In this document: piece after piece, positions 18,506-26,453 of the stretch
Layout of the letters: each line of letters opens with the position of its first letter
How positions within the stretch are numbered: position 1 is the stretch's first letter
Translations under genes and position numbers: made by a program
The notes under the pieces: generated by a model
What the model was told of the DNA's origin: nothing
What the model saw: the letters and a program-made list of their open reading frames with translations, nothing else
Databases searched by the model: none
NCBI RefSeq assembly: GCF_901686465.1
Contig: NZ_LR594487.1
Coordinates: 2,407,795 to 2,471,794, forward strand
Reading direction: 5' to 3'
Origin: Halorubrum sp. DM2
GTDB taxonomy: Archaea; Halobacteriota; Halobacteria; Halobacteriales; Haloferacaceae
DNA length: 64,000 nucleotides

Positions 18506-18580
18506 GCCCGCGTCCGCCCCGGCCGCGTCGATCCCCGCCGGCCCGCCAGCCATTTATCACGGAACCGCGTAGGTGCGTCC

Positions 18581-18874
18581 ATGAGCGACGAATCCGGCGA
18601 CGGTGCCCGCGACGAGGGGCCGGCCGCCGACGCCGGCGACGACGCCCCGGTCTCGGGCGACAGGAGCCGAGCCAACGACGCCGGCGACGAGACCGACGGC
18701 GACGAGGGAGAGTGGCGCTTCGCGCTCGACGACGTCGGGCCGGACGGCGTCACCGAAGACACCGCCACGCCGGAGAGCGAGCCGATAGAGCCGGGGGACG
18801 TCACCCTCGAACACGCGGTCTTCGTCGTCCTCGGAGTCGCGCTCACGGTCGGCGTCCTAGTCGGCGGGTTCTGA
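18581..18874 (+). CDS. Small acidic protein with C-terminal membrane segment (DUF7312-like)
   Basis: 97 residues. The first 70 are acidic and disordered in appearance (Asp/Glu/Gly/Ala). They contain EWRFALDDVG, a pattern I associate with haloarchaeal DUF7312. The last 22 form one hydrophobic helix (HAVFVVLGVALTVGVLVGGF), so the protein is tail-anchored with an acidic cytoplasmic or external arm. TATA-like CATTTATC lies 26-30 bp upstream, giving a leaderless start. Function unknown. The family name is tentative. Confidence 0.7.
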   Translation: MSDESGDGARDEGPAADAGDDAPVSGDRSRANDAGDETDGDEGEWRFALDDVGPDGVTEDTATPESEPIEPGDVTLEHAVFVVLGVALTVGVLVGGF

Positions 18875-18959
18875 TCGCGAGCGCCGCGGCCGCGCACCGA
18901 CGCTTCGTGCCGCGACCGCGCGCACCACCACTTATCAGGCCGCGGCCGTAGGACCGAAC

Positions 18960-19583
18960 ATGGACGCGCTCGCACAGGCCGGCCTCCTCTCGCCGGACAC
19001 CCTCCCGCTCCTGTTGTTGACCGCGGGACTGCTGCTCTCGATGGCGGAGGCGCTGGCACCCGGAGCGAACTTCATCGTCGTCGGCATCGCGCTCATCGGG
19101 GCCGGACTCGGGGGGCTACTCCTGACCTCGCTCGGCGTCGCCGGCGCGCTCCTCACGCTTTTCATGGCGCTCCTGACGCTGGCGTTCGGCGCTGCCGCCT
19201 TCTACGGGTACCACGAGTTCGACCTCTACGGCGGCAAGGGACAGCAACAGACGAGCGACAGCGACTCGCTGAAGGGGAAGACGGGGACCGTCACGGAGCG
19301 CGTGACCCCCACGGGTGGCGAGGTGAAACTCGCCGGCGGCGGGTTCAACCCCCACTACTCGGCGCGGTCGATGGACGGCGAGATCGACGAGGGCGAGGAG
19401 GTGATGGTCGTCGACCCCGGCGGGGGCAACGTCGTCACCGTGGAGTCGATGGGATACGTCGAGGACGACATCGACCGCGAGCTCGCGGCCGACCGCGCCC
19501 GGAAGGCCGCGGCGAGCGAGGCCGACGTGGAGAGTACCGAAGAGAGCGAGGCCGACGCGGAGACCGAAGTCGAGCGGGAGTGA
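18960..19583 (+). CDS. NfeD-like membrane protein
   Basis: 207 residues. Three or four hydrophobic helices (about 13-95) are followed by an OB-fold-like beta domain (about 105-165: LKGKTGTVTERVTPTGGEVK ... GEEVMVVDPGGGNVVTVESM). This is the NfeD C-terminal domain, which normally binds stomatin/SPFH partners at the membrane. A charged tail follows (REL... to REVERE-like Glu-rich end). Most nfeD genes sit beside an SPFH gene. Here the neighbours are a small membrane protein and a YIP1-like protein, so the partner must be elsewhere or missing. Confidence 0.82.
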   Translation: MDALAQAGLLSPDTLPLLLLTAGLLLSMAEALAPGANFIVVGIALIGAGLGGLLLTSLGVAGALLTLFMALLTLAFGAAAFYGYHEFDLYGGKGQQQTSDSDSLKGKTGTVTERVTPTGGEVKLAGGGFNPHYSARSMDGEIDEGEEVMVVDPGGGNVVTVESMGYVEDDIDRELAADRARKAAASEADVESTEESEADAETEVERE

Positions 19584-19656
19584 CGGGCCGACCTCGGGCC
19601 GCGGCGCGCGCCGCCGGTGAGCAAAACACTTACCGCTCGCGTCGGGACGCTCGACC

Positions 19657-20418
19657 ATGCCCTCCCCGCTCGCCCTCCTCTCGCGACCGATCGGTAGCGT
19701 TCTCGACCGCGTCCGCGACGCCTTCGACACCCCCCGTGCCGGCGCGATCGCCGTCGCGATCCTCGTGGTCGTCACGATCGGTACCACACTCGGGATCGTC
19801 GCGCTCGGCGGAATCTTCGACGCGACCGTCGACCAGCAGGTCACCGTCGACAACCCGGACCGCCCGCCCGAGTCGACCTGCGAGAGGTTCGGGGACGACC
19901 CCGACTCCGTGTTCGGCGAGCGGTGCGACGAGCCGGCGCGGATCGACGTCGACGCCGGGGAAGAGCTCCGAGACGCCGCGAACGGCTACCTCCACTACGG
20001 CCTGATCGGCGTGCCGGTCTGGTGGGGGATCTTCTCGCTCGCGCTCCACGTGGGCGCGCTGTTCGCCGGCGGGTCCGGCTCCGTCGGCGACACCTTCGTG
20101 ATCGCCGGCTGGGCGCTCGTCGGCGAACTGCTTCGGGTGATCGCCGGCGTCGCGGCGATCTGGGTCGCCCTCTCGAACGCGGCGATCACGGGGTCGACGT
20201 TCGAGGCGATCGCGGAGGAGATAGTCGCCGCCATAACGGGCACGACCGGCCCCCTGCTCGTTGCGTCCGCGGTCGCGATAGCGGTCCAGTGGGTGATCGT
20301 CGTCGGGGGGTTAGAGGCCCACCACGACCTCGACCGCGGGGCGGCGGCGGGCGTGGCGACGGTCTTCGCCGCCGTCGCCCTCCTGCTCGCCGTGCCCGCG
20401 AACTTCGGGAGTTTTTAA
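19657..20418 (+). CDS. YIP1-like polytopic membrane protein
   Basis: 253 residues with about five hydrophobic helices: one near 28-55, a pair around 125-150, others near 155-180, 195-215 and 225-248. A polar loop with two cysteines (about 60-100: STCERFGD ... GERCDEPA) probably faces outside. The distribution resembles the YIP1 domain found in many archaeal membrane proteins of unknown role. It ends 24 bp before dcd, with a TTTTTAA element between that may be the dcd promoter. Confidence 0.65.
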   Translation: MPSPLALLSRPIGSVLDRVRDAFDTPRAGAIAVAILVVVTIGTTLGIVALGGIFDATVDQQVTVDNPDRPPESTCERFGDDPDSVFGERCDEPARIDVDAGEELRDAANGYLHYGLIGVPVWWGIFSLALHVGALFAGGSGSVGDTFVIAGWALVGELLRVIAGVAAIWVALSNAAITGSTFEAIAEEIVAAITGTTGPLLVASAVAIAVQWVIVVGGLEAHHDLDRGAAAGVATVFAAVALLLAVPANFGSF

Positions 20419-20442
20419 GCCGACGGCGCTCGCCCTTCCGAC

Positions 20443-21054
20443 ATGATCCTGTCGGACGCCGACATCCTCGACCGGCTCGCGGAGGGCGACCTCGCGATCG
20501 AGCCGCTCGACGACGTCGATCAGCAGGTCCAGCCCGCGAGCGTCGACCTGCGGCTCGGCGAGCGATTCTTAGAGTTCCAGCGCACCAACATCCCGTGTAT
20601 CCACCCGACCGAGGCGGACGAGGTCGGCGAGTACGTCACGGAGACGACCGTCCCCGAGGGCGACGAGTTCATCCTTCACCCCGGGGACTTCGTCCTCGGG
20701 ACGACGGTCGAGCGCGTCGCGATCCCCGACGACCTCGTCGCGCACGTCGAGGGGCGCTCCTCGCTCGGGCGGCTCGCTATCGTGGTCCACGCGACCGCGG
20801 GGCTGTGCGACCCGGGCTACGAGGGGCAGATCACCCTCGAACTGTCGAACCTCGGGACCGCGCCGGTGGCGCTCTCGCCGGGCATGCGCGTCTCGCAGCT
20901 CACCTTCACGGAGCTGAAACGACCGGCCGACCGCCCGTACGGTGCCGAGCGCGGCTCCAAGTATCAGGGACAGGACGGCCCGCAGGCGTCGCGGATCGGC
21001 GACGATCCGGAGTTCGCAGGTGACAAGCGAAACGCCGCGGAGGGAGAGCCATGA
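20443..21054 (+). CDS. dcd: dCTP deaminase
   Basis: 203 residues. Dcd deaminates dCTP to dUTP (or dUMP in the bifunctional form), feeding dTMP synthesis. The trimeric dUTPase-like fold is shown by MILSDADI at the start, [29 protein letters not shown], the catalytic-loop [10 protein letters not shown] and the Glu-containing [30 protein letters not shown] tail follows. It overlaps thiR by 4 bp (ATGA), so the two are translationally coupled. Confidence 0.93.
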   Translation: MILSDADILDRLAEGDLAIEPLDDVDQQVQPASVDLRLGERFLEFQRTNIPCIHPTEADEVGEYVTETTVPEGDEFILHPGDFVLGTTVERVAIPDDLVAHVEGRSSLGRLAIVVHATAGLCDPGYEGQITLELSNLGTAPVALSPGMRVSQLTFTELKRPADRPYGAERGSKYQGQDGPQASRIGDDPEFAGDKRNAAEGEP

Positions 21055-21965
21055 AGTTCATCGAGGAGGTCGTCGTCGACGAGTTCCTCCCGACCGTCCG
21101 TTCGATGCTCGCGGAGGACCTCCGCGACCGGGGGTTCACCCAGTTGGAGGTCGCCGACGCGCTCGGCATCTCGCAGTCGGCGGTCTCGAAGTACGCCGCG
21201 GGCGACGTGGCCAGACACGACCGGATCGTCGCCGACGAGCGCGTGCGCGAACTCGTCGAGCGCGTGGGCGAGGGGCTCGCGAGCGGCGATCTCACGCCGG
21301 TCGGCGCGCTCGTCGAGATCGAGGTGCTGATCCGGCAGTTGGAGGAGGGTGACCTGCTCGCGGACCTCCACGAGGAGGCGATGCCCGCCCTCGCCGACGC
21401 CGACGTGGAGTTCTCGGTCCACGACCCGGACAGCGGCCTCCGCGAGCGCGAGCGCGTCCTCACGTCGGTCCGGCGGGGGCTCCGCACCCTGACGAACGCC
21501 TCCGGCTTTGCCGGGCTGATCCCGAACGTCGGCGCGAACGTCGCGGAGTGTCTCGCCGACGCGGCCACGGTCGACGACGTCGCCGCGGTCCCCGGTCGGC
21601 TCGTCGACGTGAAGGGCCGGGCGATGGTCCCCGGCGAGCCGGAGTTCGGCGTGAGCGAACACGTCGCGACGGTGTTGCTCGCGGCGCGTGAGGGGGGCGC
21701 GAACGTCCGTGGCGCGGTCAACGTGCGGTACGACCCCGAGACCGTCGAGACGCTCGCGGCCGACCACCCGACCGTCGAGTTCGACGCGGAGCGGCCGACC
21801 CGCGATGCGGTCGCCGACGCGGTCGCGGGCGTGGACCGTTCGGGGGACGAGGACGGGGAGTCGCTCGTGGTGTACCAGACGGGCGCGGTCGGCGTCGAGC
21901 CGATCGTCTACGTCCTCGCGCCGACCGCGGCGGAGGCGGCGCGGATCGTCCGCGGTCTGCTGTGA
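21051..21965 (+). CDS. thiR: ThiR: HTH-ThiN thiamine-responsive transcription regulator
   Basis: 304 residues. The N-terminal helix-turn-helix (about 24-50: [20 protein letters not shown]) is fused to a ThiN-type domain (about 125-304) that in ThiDN enzymes acts as thiamine-phosphate synthase. In stand-alone HTH-ThiN proteins of archaea this domain serves as the effector sensor, and ThiR was described as a thiamine-pathway regulator. A helical linker (60-120) joins the two. The ATG overlaps the dcd stop. The likely target in this window is thi4 at 15321, which has an inverted repeat at its start. Function as regulator is known for the family; the target is inferred. Confidence 0.87.
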   Translation: MKFIEEVVVDEFLPTVRSMLAEDLRDRGFTQLEVADALGISQSAVSKYAAGDVARHDRIVADERVRELVERVGEGLASGDLTPVGALVEIEVLIRQLEEGDLLADLHEEAMPALADADVEFSVHDPDSGLRERERVLTSVRRGLRTLTNASGFAGLIPNVGANVAECLADAATVDDVAAVPGRLVDVKGRAMVPGEPEFGVSEHVATVLLAAREGGANVRGAVNVRYDPETVETLAADHPTVEFDAERPTRDAVADAVAGVDRSGDEDGESLVVYQTGAVGVEPIVYVLAPTAAEAARIVRGLL

Positions 21966-22062
21966 GTCTGGGCGAATCGTTCGCGGCCCGCTGTGAGCCG
22001 GGTCGAATCGTTCGCGGCCCGCTGTGAGTCTGGGCGAATCGCCCGCGGCCCGCCGTGAGCCG
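21960..22062 (+). repeat. 31-bp tandem repeat, 3.3 copies, starting inside the thiR stop
   Basis: Units CTGTGAGTCTGGGCGAATCG+TTCGCGGCCCG at 21960-21990, 21991-22021 and 22022-22052, then a 10-bp partial copy. Units 1 and 3 differ only at the TT/CC of the second half. Unit 2 has CCGGGT for TCTGGG. Each copy contains TGA and an imperfect CGAATCG..CGCGG palindrome. The first copy begins with the penultimate codon of thiR. Probably recent slippage duplication of the gene end. There are no spacers, so it is not a CRISPR. Confidence 0.85.
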
Positions 22063-22379
22063 CCGACACGGGTGCTTTTATTTTCCGCGACGACGAACGA
22101 CCGTTCGTGACGCGACACCGGCGGCCCGCGATGCGGATGCGTTCCTTCTAGCGACGGGTGGACCCGTCGCGTCGGCGACGACCGGTAACGCGGTCGGCGG
22201 CGGCGCGGCGGCGAAGCCCGTCGCCTTCCCGTAGCGCCCGGGCCGCCGCCGAGACGCGAGCGACGCGCTGTGATCGACGAGACGCGAGCGAGACCGCCGA
22301 CGCGAACGGACCGTTCCGCGGACGGCCCCGAACCAGCGGGCTTTAGACCCGATCGACCGACACACGACATACACACCAC
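22063..22379. other. Non-coding gap upstream of metG, nothing recognised
   Basis: About 317 bp between the tandem repeat and metG. A T-rich TTTTATTTTCC (22076-22086) could end thiR transcription. The rest is very GC-rich with two near-identical GACGAGACGCGAGCGAGACC-like stretches around 22245-22295. Open frames on both strands are Arg/Ser-rich and unlike halophilic proteins. I see no tRNA, RNase P or SRP RNA signature. Confidence 0.6.
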
Positions 22380-24542
22380 ATGAGCCACGACGACTTCCCC
22401 ACCGACCGCCCGGCGGTGGTGACCTGTGGACTGCCGTACGCCAACGGCGACCTCCACATCGGTCACCTCCGCACCTACGTCGGCGGCGACGTGTACAGCC
22501 GCGCGCTCGAACGACTCGGACAGGAGACCGCGTTCGTCTCCGGCTCCGACATGCACGGCACGCCCGTCGCGGTCAACGCCGAACAGGAGGGCGTCTCGCC
22601 CGAGGACTTTGCGCTCGACTGGCACGAGCGCTACGCCGAGACGTTCCCGAAGTTCAACGTCGAGTTCGACAACTACGGCCACACCCACGACGAGACGAAC
22701 GTCGAGCTGACCCAGGAGCTCGTCCGCGACCTCGACGAGGCCGGCCACCTCTACGAGAAGGAGATCATGGTCGCGTACGACCCCGTCGACGACCAGTACC
22801 TCCCCGACCGCTACGTCGAGGGCACCTGCCCGTACTGCGGCGCGCACGCCCGCGGCGACGAGTGTGACGAGGGGTGCCAGCGCCACCTCGAACCCGGCGA
22901 GATCGAGGACCCCGAGTCGACGATCACCGGCAACCCCGCGGAGTACCGCGAACGCACCCACAAGTTCTTCGCGGTCTCGGAGTTCGCCGACTACCTCTCC
23001 GCGTTCCTCGACCGGCTCGAAGGGACGCCGAACGCCCGGAACCAGCCCCGCGAGTGGATCGAGCAGGGGCTACAGGACTGGTGTATCACCCGCGACATGG
23101 ACTGGGGAGTGGACTACCCCGGAGAGAATCCGCAGGATCTAGTGCTCTACGTCTGGGTCGACGCCCCGATCGAGTACATCGCCTCGACGAAGCAGTTCTC
23201 CGAGCGCGTCGGTCCCGACGCCTTCGACTGGGAGACCGCCTGGAAGGAGGGCGCGAGTGAGGAGTTCCCCGAGGGCGGCGAGATCGTCCACGTGATCGGC
23301 CGCGACATCATCCAGCACCACACGATCTTCTGGCCCGCGATGCTGGAGGCGACCGACCACGCGGAGCCGCGCGCGGTGATGGCCAGCGGCTTCGTCACCC
23401 TCGACGGGAAGGGGTTCTCGACGAGCCGCGACCGCGCCGTCTGGGCCGACGAGTACTTAGAGGAGGGGTTCCACCCCGACCCGCTGCGCTACTACCTCGC
23501 GACCAACGGCGGGTTCCAGCAGGACGTGGACTTCTCGTGGGAGAAGTTCGCCGAGCGCGTCAACACCGAGCTGGTGGGGACCGTCGGCAACTTCCTCTAC
23601 CGCTCCCTGCTCTTCGCCCACCGCAACTACGAGGACGGTCCCGACGCCGACGCCCCGAGCGACGACGTGGCGGCGCGGATCGACGAGGCGGTCGACGACG
23701 TCGCCGCCGCGGTCAACGACTACTCCGTCCGGGCGCTCGGCGACGCCGTCACCGACCTCGCCCGCTTCGGCAACGAGTACATCCAGCGCAACGAGCCGTG
23801 GAAGCTCGTCGACGAGGAGCCCGACGAGGCCGAGCAGGTCATCTACGACTGCGTCGCGCTCGCGAAGGCCATCGCCGTCCTCTTCGAGCCGCTTGCCCCC
23901 GAGAAGAGCGAGCGGCTCTGGGACCAGCTCGGCGAGCCCGGCTCCGTCCACGACGCGACCGTCGAGGCGGCCGGCGAGGCCCCCGCCGGCGACCTGAGCG
24001 AGCCGACCGAGCTGTTCGAACAGATCGAAGACGAGCGCGTCGAGGCGCTCAACGAGAAGCTCGAAGCCCGAGTCGCCGAGTCGGAGAGTGACGACGGCGA
24101 CGACGCCGACAGCAGTGACGACGAGAGCGACGACAGCGACGACGAGAACGACGAGAACGACGAGAACGACGACGGCGACGCAACCCGAGACACCGACATG
24201 AGCGACATCGAACCCCTCAGCGACGACCGCATCAGCTTCGACGAGTTCCAGGAGTTGGACCTCCGGGTCGGCCGGATCGAGGAGGCGGACGGGATCGAGG
24301 GTGCCGACGACCTCGTGAAACTCACCGTCGACCTCGGGGCGGAGAGCCGGACGATCGTCGCGGGACTCAAGCAGCTTCACGACGTCGACGACCTGCCGGA
24401 CACGAAGGTGATCGTCCTCGCGAACATGGAGAAGGCAGAGCTGTTCGGCGTCGAGTCGAACGGCATGGTGCTGGCCGCCGGCGAGGAGGCCGACCTCCTC
24501 ACCACCTACGAGGACGCCGGGCCGGGCACGAAGGTGAAGTAG
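22380..24542 (+). CDS. metG: Methionyl-tRNA synthetase with C-terminal tRNA-binding domain
   Basis: 720 residues. Class I signature HIGH is present (NGDLHIGHLRTY, about 20-31). The zinc knuckle is CPYCG ... DECDEGC (about 144-165). The KMSKS equivalent is GKGFSTSR (about 343). The anticodon-binding helical domain follows (about 400-560), then an Asp/Ser/Glu-rich linker (about 565-605: repeats of DDES and ENDEND). The final domain (about 610-720) is a Trbp111/EMAP-like OB fold (FQELDLRVGRIEEADG ... KVIVLANM) that binds tRNA and dimerises the enzyme. In some archaea this last domain is a separate gene, and an internal ATG (MSDIEPLS) stands at its start. Confidence 0.95.
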   Translation: MSHDDFPTDRPAVVTCGLPYANGDLHIGHLRTYVGGDVYSRALERLGQETAFVSGSDMHGTPVAVNAEQEGVSPEDFALDWHERYAETFPKFNVEFDNYGHTHDETNVELTQELVRDLDEAGHLYEKEIMVAYDPVDDQYLPDRYVEGTCPYCGAHARGDECDEGCQRHLEPGEIEDPESTITGNPAEYRERTHKFFAVSEFADYLSAFLDRLEGTPNARNQPREWIEQGLQDWCITRDMDWGVDYPGENPQDLVLYVWVDAPIEYIASTKQFSERVGPDAFDWETAWKEGASEEFPEGGEIVHVIGRDIIQHHTIFWPAMLEATDHAEPRAVMASGFVTLDGKGFSTSRDRAVWADEYLEEGFHPDPLRYYLATNGGFQQDVDFSWEKFAERVNTELVGTVGNFLYRSLLFAHRNYEDGPDADAPSDDVAARIDEAVDDVAAAVNDYSVRALGDAVTDLARFGNEYIQRNEPWKLVDEEPDEAEQVIYDCVALAKAIAVLFEPLAPEKSERLWDQLGEPGSVHDATVEAAGEAPAGDLSEPTELFEQIEDERVEALNEKLEARVAESESDDGDDADSSDDESDDSDDENDENDENDDGDATRDTDMSDIEPLSDDRISFDEFQELDLRVGRIEEADGIEGADDLVKLTVDLGAESRTIVAGLKQLHDVDDLPDTKVIVLANMEKAELFGVESNGMVLAAGEEADLLTTYEDAGPGTKVK

Positions 24543-24606
24543 CGTCCCCCGCGGACCGGTCAGTTTCTCGAAGTTTTATGTCGCGGCCGGCCAACGGACG
24601 CCCGTA

Positions 24607-24813
24607 ATGGCCCTCCTTCCCCACTGGTTCGAGTCCAAGTCCTTCCAGACGCAGCTCATCCTCGTCGCGCTCGTGTGTGACCCGATCGGCTTCGGAGCCG
24701 GTTACCTGCTCGCGCCGGAGTTCGGCGTCGAGCCGGTTCTCGGCGGTGTGTACGGACTCGTCGCCGCGAGCTTCCCGATGTCGATGTTGGTGATTCGCGA
24801 GATGAACCGGTAG
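24607..24813 (+). CDS. Small two-helix membrane protein
   Basis: 68 residues. Two hydrophobic helices (about 17-37, LILVALVCDPIGFGAGYLLA, and 45-62, VLGGVYGLVAASFPMSMLVI) are joined by a short EFGVEP turn, with an amphipathic start (LLPHWFESKSFQTQ). Such small proteins are common as single genes in haloarchaea, and no function is known to me. Codon use and composition match a real gene. A TTTTAT element lies about 30 bp upstream of the ATG. Confidence 0.7.
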   Translation: MALLPHWFESKSFQTQLILVALVCDPIGFGAGYLLAPEFGVEPVLGGVYGLVAASFPMSMLVIREMNR

Positions 24814-24848
24814 TCCGGCCGCGGTGCGGTCGACCGCGGACCGCCTCC

Positions 24849-25268
24849 TCAGGCGTCGAGCACTTCGATCAGGTTCCCCTCCGGGTCACTGACAAAACAG
24901 ATCGTCGTCCCGCTCGACGTGGTCCGGGGCGGCGAGAGCGTCTCCACGTCGTCCGCGAGGTCCTCGTAGAACGCCTCGACATCGTCGACGCCGAGACCGA
25001 GGTGGGTCGCGCCCGGGCGGTTCAGTTCGGGATCCGTGCTTCCCTCGCCCGTCGGTTCGTAGGCGACGAGTTCGACGACCACGTCGCCGGCGTCGAGGTG
25101 CGCGAACTCGGCCGACGCGCCCTCGACGGCGACCGCTTCGGCGAAGGCGTCGCCGCCGACGGAGAACTCGGCGACGACGTCGAGGTCGAACGTTTCCGTG
25201 TAGAAGTCGACGGCGCGGTCCAGATCGGCGACGGTGACCCCGACGTGGTGCGCGGTTGGGTCGGACAC
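24849..25268 (-). CDS. VOC (glyoxalase/dioxygenase-fold) family protein
   Basis: 139 residues from GTG 25268. The paired beta-alpha-beta-beta-beta modules of the vicinal-oxygen-chelate superfamily are visible. They include HHVGVTVADLDRAVDFYTETF with the metal His near residue 8, VVVELVAY mid-chain, ATHLGLGVDDVEAFYEDL with the second His, and CFVSDPEGNLIEVLDA with the final Glu. Metal ligands are therefore complete. The substrate cannot be named from sequence. A glyoxalase I or methylmalonyl-CoA epimerase-like activity is possible. Confidence 0.87.
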   Translation of the reverse strand: MSDPTAHHVGVTVADLDRAVDFYTETFDLDVVAEFSVGGDAFAEAVAVEGASAEFAHLDAGDVVVELVAYEPTGEGSTDPELNRPGATHLGLGVDDVEAFYEDLADDVETLSPPRTTSSGTTICFVSDPEGNLIEVLDA

Positions 25269-25307
25269 GGGTGGCCGATCGGTCGGTGTCGGGAAAACCG
25301 TGTCGAG

Positions 25308-25433
25308 TCAGAGCCCGAACAGGCGAGCGGCGAGGCCGGCGAGCACGATCAGCGCACCGAGAATGAACGTACCGGGGATCGGGAGGACGAACACGACCGC
25401 GCCGAGGACGATGAGAATTGTCGAGAGCCTCAT
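25308..25433 (-). CDS. Tiny hydrophobic membrane protein (41 aa)
   Basis: MRLSTILIVLGAVVFVLPIP then GTFILGALIVLAGLAARLFGL: two membrane helices separated by a PIPGT turn. A second ATG four codons upstream (25445) is possible. A TATA-like CAATACC (minus strand, about 25463) better fits the inner start. The hairpin membrane protein pattern and its conserved-looking PIPGTF loop make it a credible gene although short. Function unknown. It is convergent with nothing and lies divergent to the riboflavin-pathway reductase. Confidence 0.62.
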   Translation of the reverse strand: MRLSTILIVLGAVVFVLPIPGTFILGALIVLAGLAARLFGL

Positions 25434-25526
25434 TGTTCCAATCATGAGGGCTCGTCGGATAGGTATTGCGCCGGGATCGCCCGCCCCACCGAAACGACCA
25501 ACCGGGAGCCCCGAGAGGGTTGTCGT

Positions 25527-26204
25527 ATGTACGTGGTCGTCAACGCGGCCCAGAGCGTCGACGGGAAGCTCGCCACCCGTAGCCGGGAACAGCTCCGGAT
25601 CTCCGGCCCGGAGGACTTCGACCGGGTCGATCGCGTCAGAGCGGCCGCGGACGCGGTCCTCGTCGGCGTCGGGACCGTTCTCGCCGACGACCCGCACCTC
25701 ACGCTCGACGAGGAGGACCGCCGCGTCGAGCGCCTGCGGGCCGGTCGGTCCGGGGACCCAGCCCGCGTCGTGGTCGACTCCACCGGGCGCACCCCGACCG
25801 ACGCCCGGATCTTGGACGACGCGGCGACGACGTATCTGCTCGTCTCGGAGGCGACCGACCGGGAACGTCGCGAGGCGCTCGCCGACGCGGGCGCGGAGGT
25901 GATCGTCGCCGGCGAGGAGCGCGTCGACATCGGGGCGGGGGTGGAGAAGCTCGCGGACCGCGGCGTCGACCGCCTGATGGTCGAGGGGGGCGGCGAGGTG
26001 ATCTTCTCGTGTTTCGAGGCCGGCGTCGTCGACGAACTCCACGTCTACGTCGGCTCCATGGTCGTCGGCGGGCGCGATGCGCCCACGCTGGCGGACGGGA
26101 GCGGGTTCATCGAGGCGTTCCCCGACCTGACGCTCACGGACGTGGAGCGGCTCGACGACGGGGTCGTCCTCTCGTACGACGTCGAGGACGACGACGGCTC
26201 GTAG
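25527..26204 (+). CDS. 2,5-diamino-6-(ribosylamino)pyrimidinone 5'-phosphate reductase
   Basis: 225 residues. An archaeal RibD-C/dihydrofolate-reductase-fold enzyme that reduces the GTP-derived ribosylaminopyrimidine to the ribitylamino form with NAD(P)H. This step serves riboflavin and F420. Visible: MYVVVNAAQSVDGKLAT (substrate strand), ISGPEDFDRVDRVRAAADAVLVGVGTVLADDPHLT, and the dinucleotide-loop DRLMVEGGGEVIFSCFEAGV. The start at 25527 is preferred over upstream codons because the fold begins immediately. It is a stand-alone gene here. Confidence 0.9.
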   Translation: MYVVVNAAQSVDGKLATRSREQLRISGPEDFDRVDRVRAAADAVLVGVGTVLADDPHLTLDEEDRRVERLRAGRSGDPARVVVDSTGRTPTDARILDDAATTYLLVSEATDRERREALADAGAEVIVAGEERVDIGAGVEKLADRGVDRLMVEGGGEVIFSCFEAGVVDELHVYVGSMVVGGRDAPTLADGSGFIEAFPDLTLTDVERLDDGVVLSYDVEDDDGS

Positions 26205-26300
26205 CGGGGCCGGACGGCGGTGGACTATCCGTGTGAACTGTAACCACGGAGATCGGGCGGTACACGGGCCGTGCCACCGGTGTACACGAAAATCACCGAA

Positions 26301-26453
26301 GTATTTATGTATCGCCCGGGGATAGTTGCTGATACCAGAACGCCTCTGGCGCTGGTGGAATCGCACGCTGAAATGAACGGGAGTTCTTGCAGACGGCCCG
26401 ACGCACCACAGCGAGCGGTCGCTATCGCCGGAGCGGTGATGGAGAGATAACAA
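26301..26453 (+). promoter_or_regulatory. Promoter and long leader with a 25-codon upstream ORF
   Basis: A TATA-like GTATTTATG at 26301-26309 implies transcription from about 26328, giving a leader of roughly 125 nt. That is unusual where leaderless mRNAs dominate. The leader contains a complete small frame, ATG 26373 to TAA 26448-26450, ending 3 nt before the main ATG at 26454. A GGAGAG Shine-Dalgarno-like stretch (26441-26446) lies inside its last codons. This arrangement would suit translational coupling or a leader peptide. It is inferred only from layout. Confidence 0.45.

Noticed and set aside
21960..22062. Possible CRISPR array
   Set aside because: Units are directly adjacent with no spacers, and no cas gene lies near.
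22078..22374. 98-codon frame on the minus strand upstream of metG
   Set aside because: Basic, Ser/Arg-rich composition unlike halophilic proteins, and it overlaps the metG promoter.
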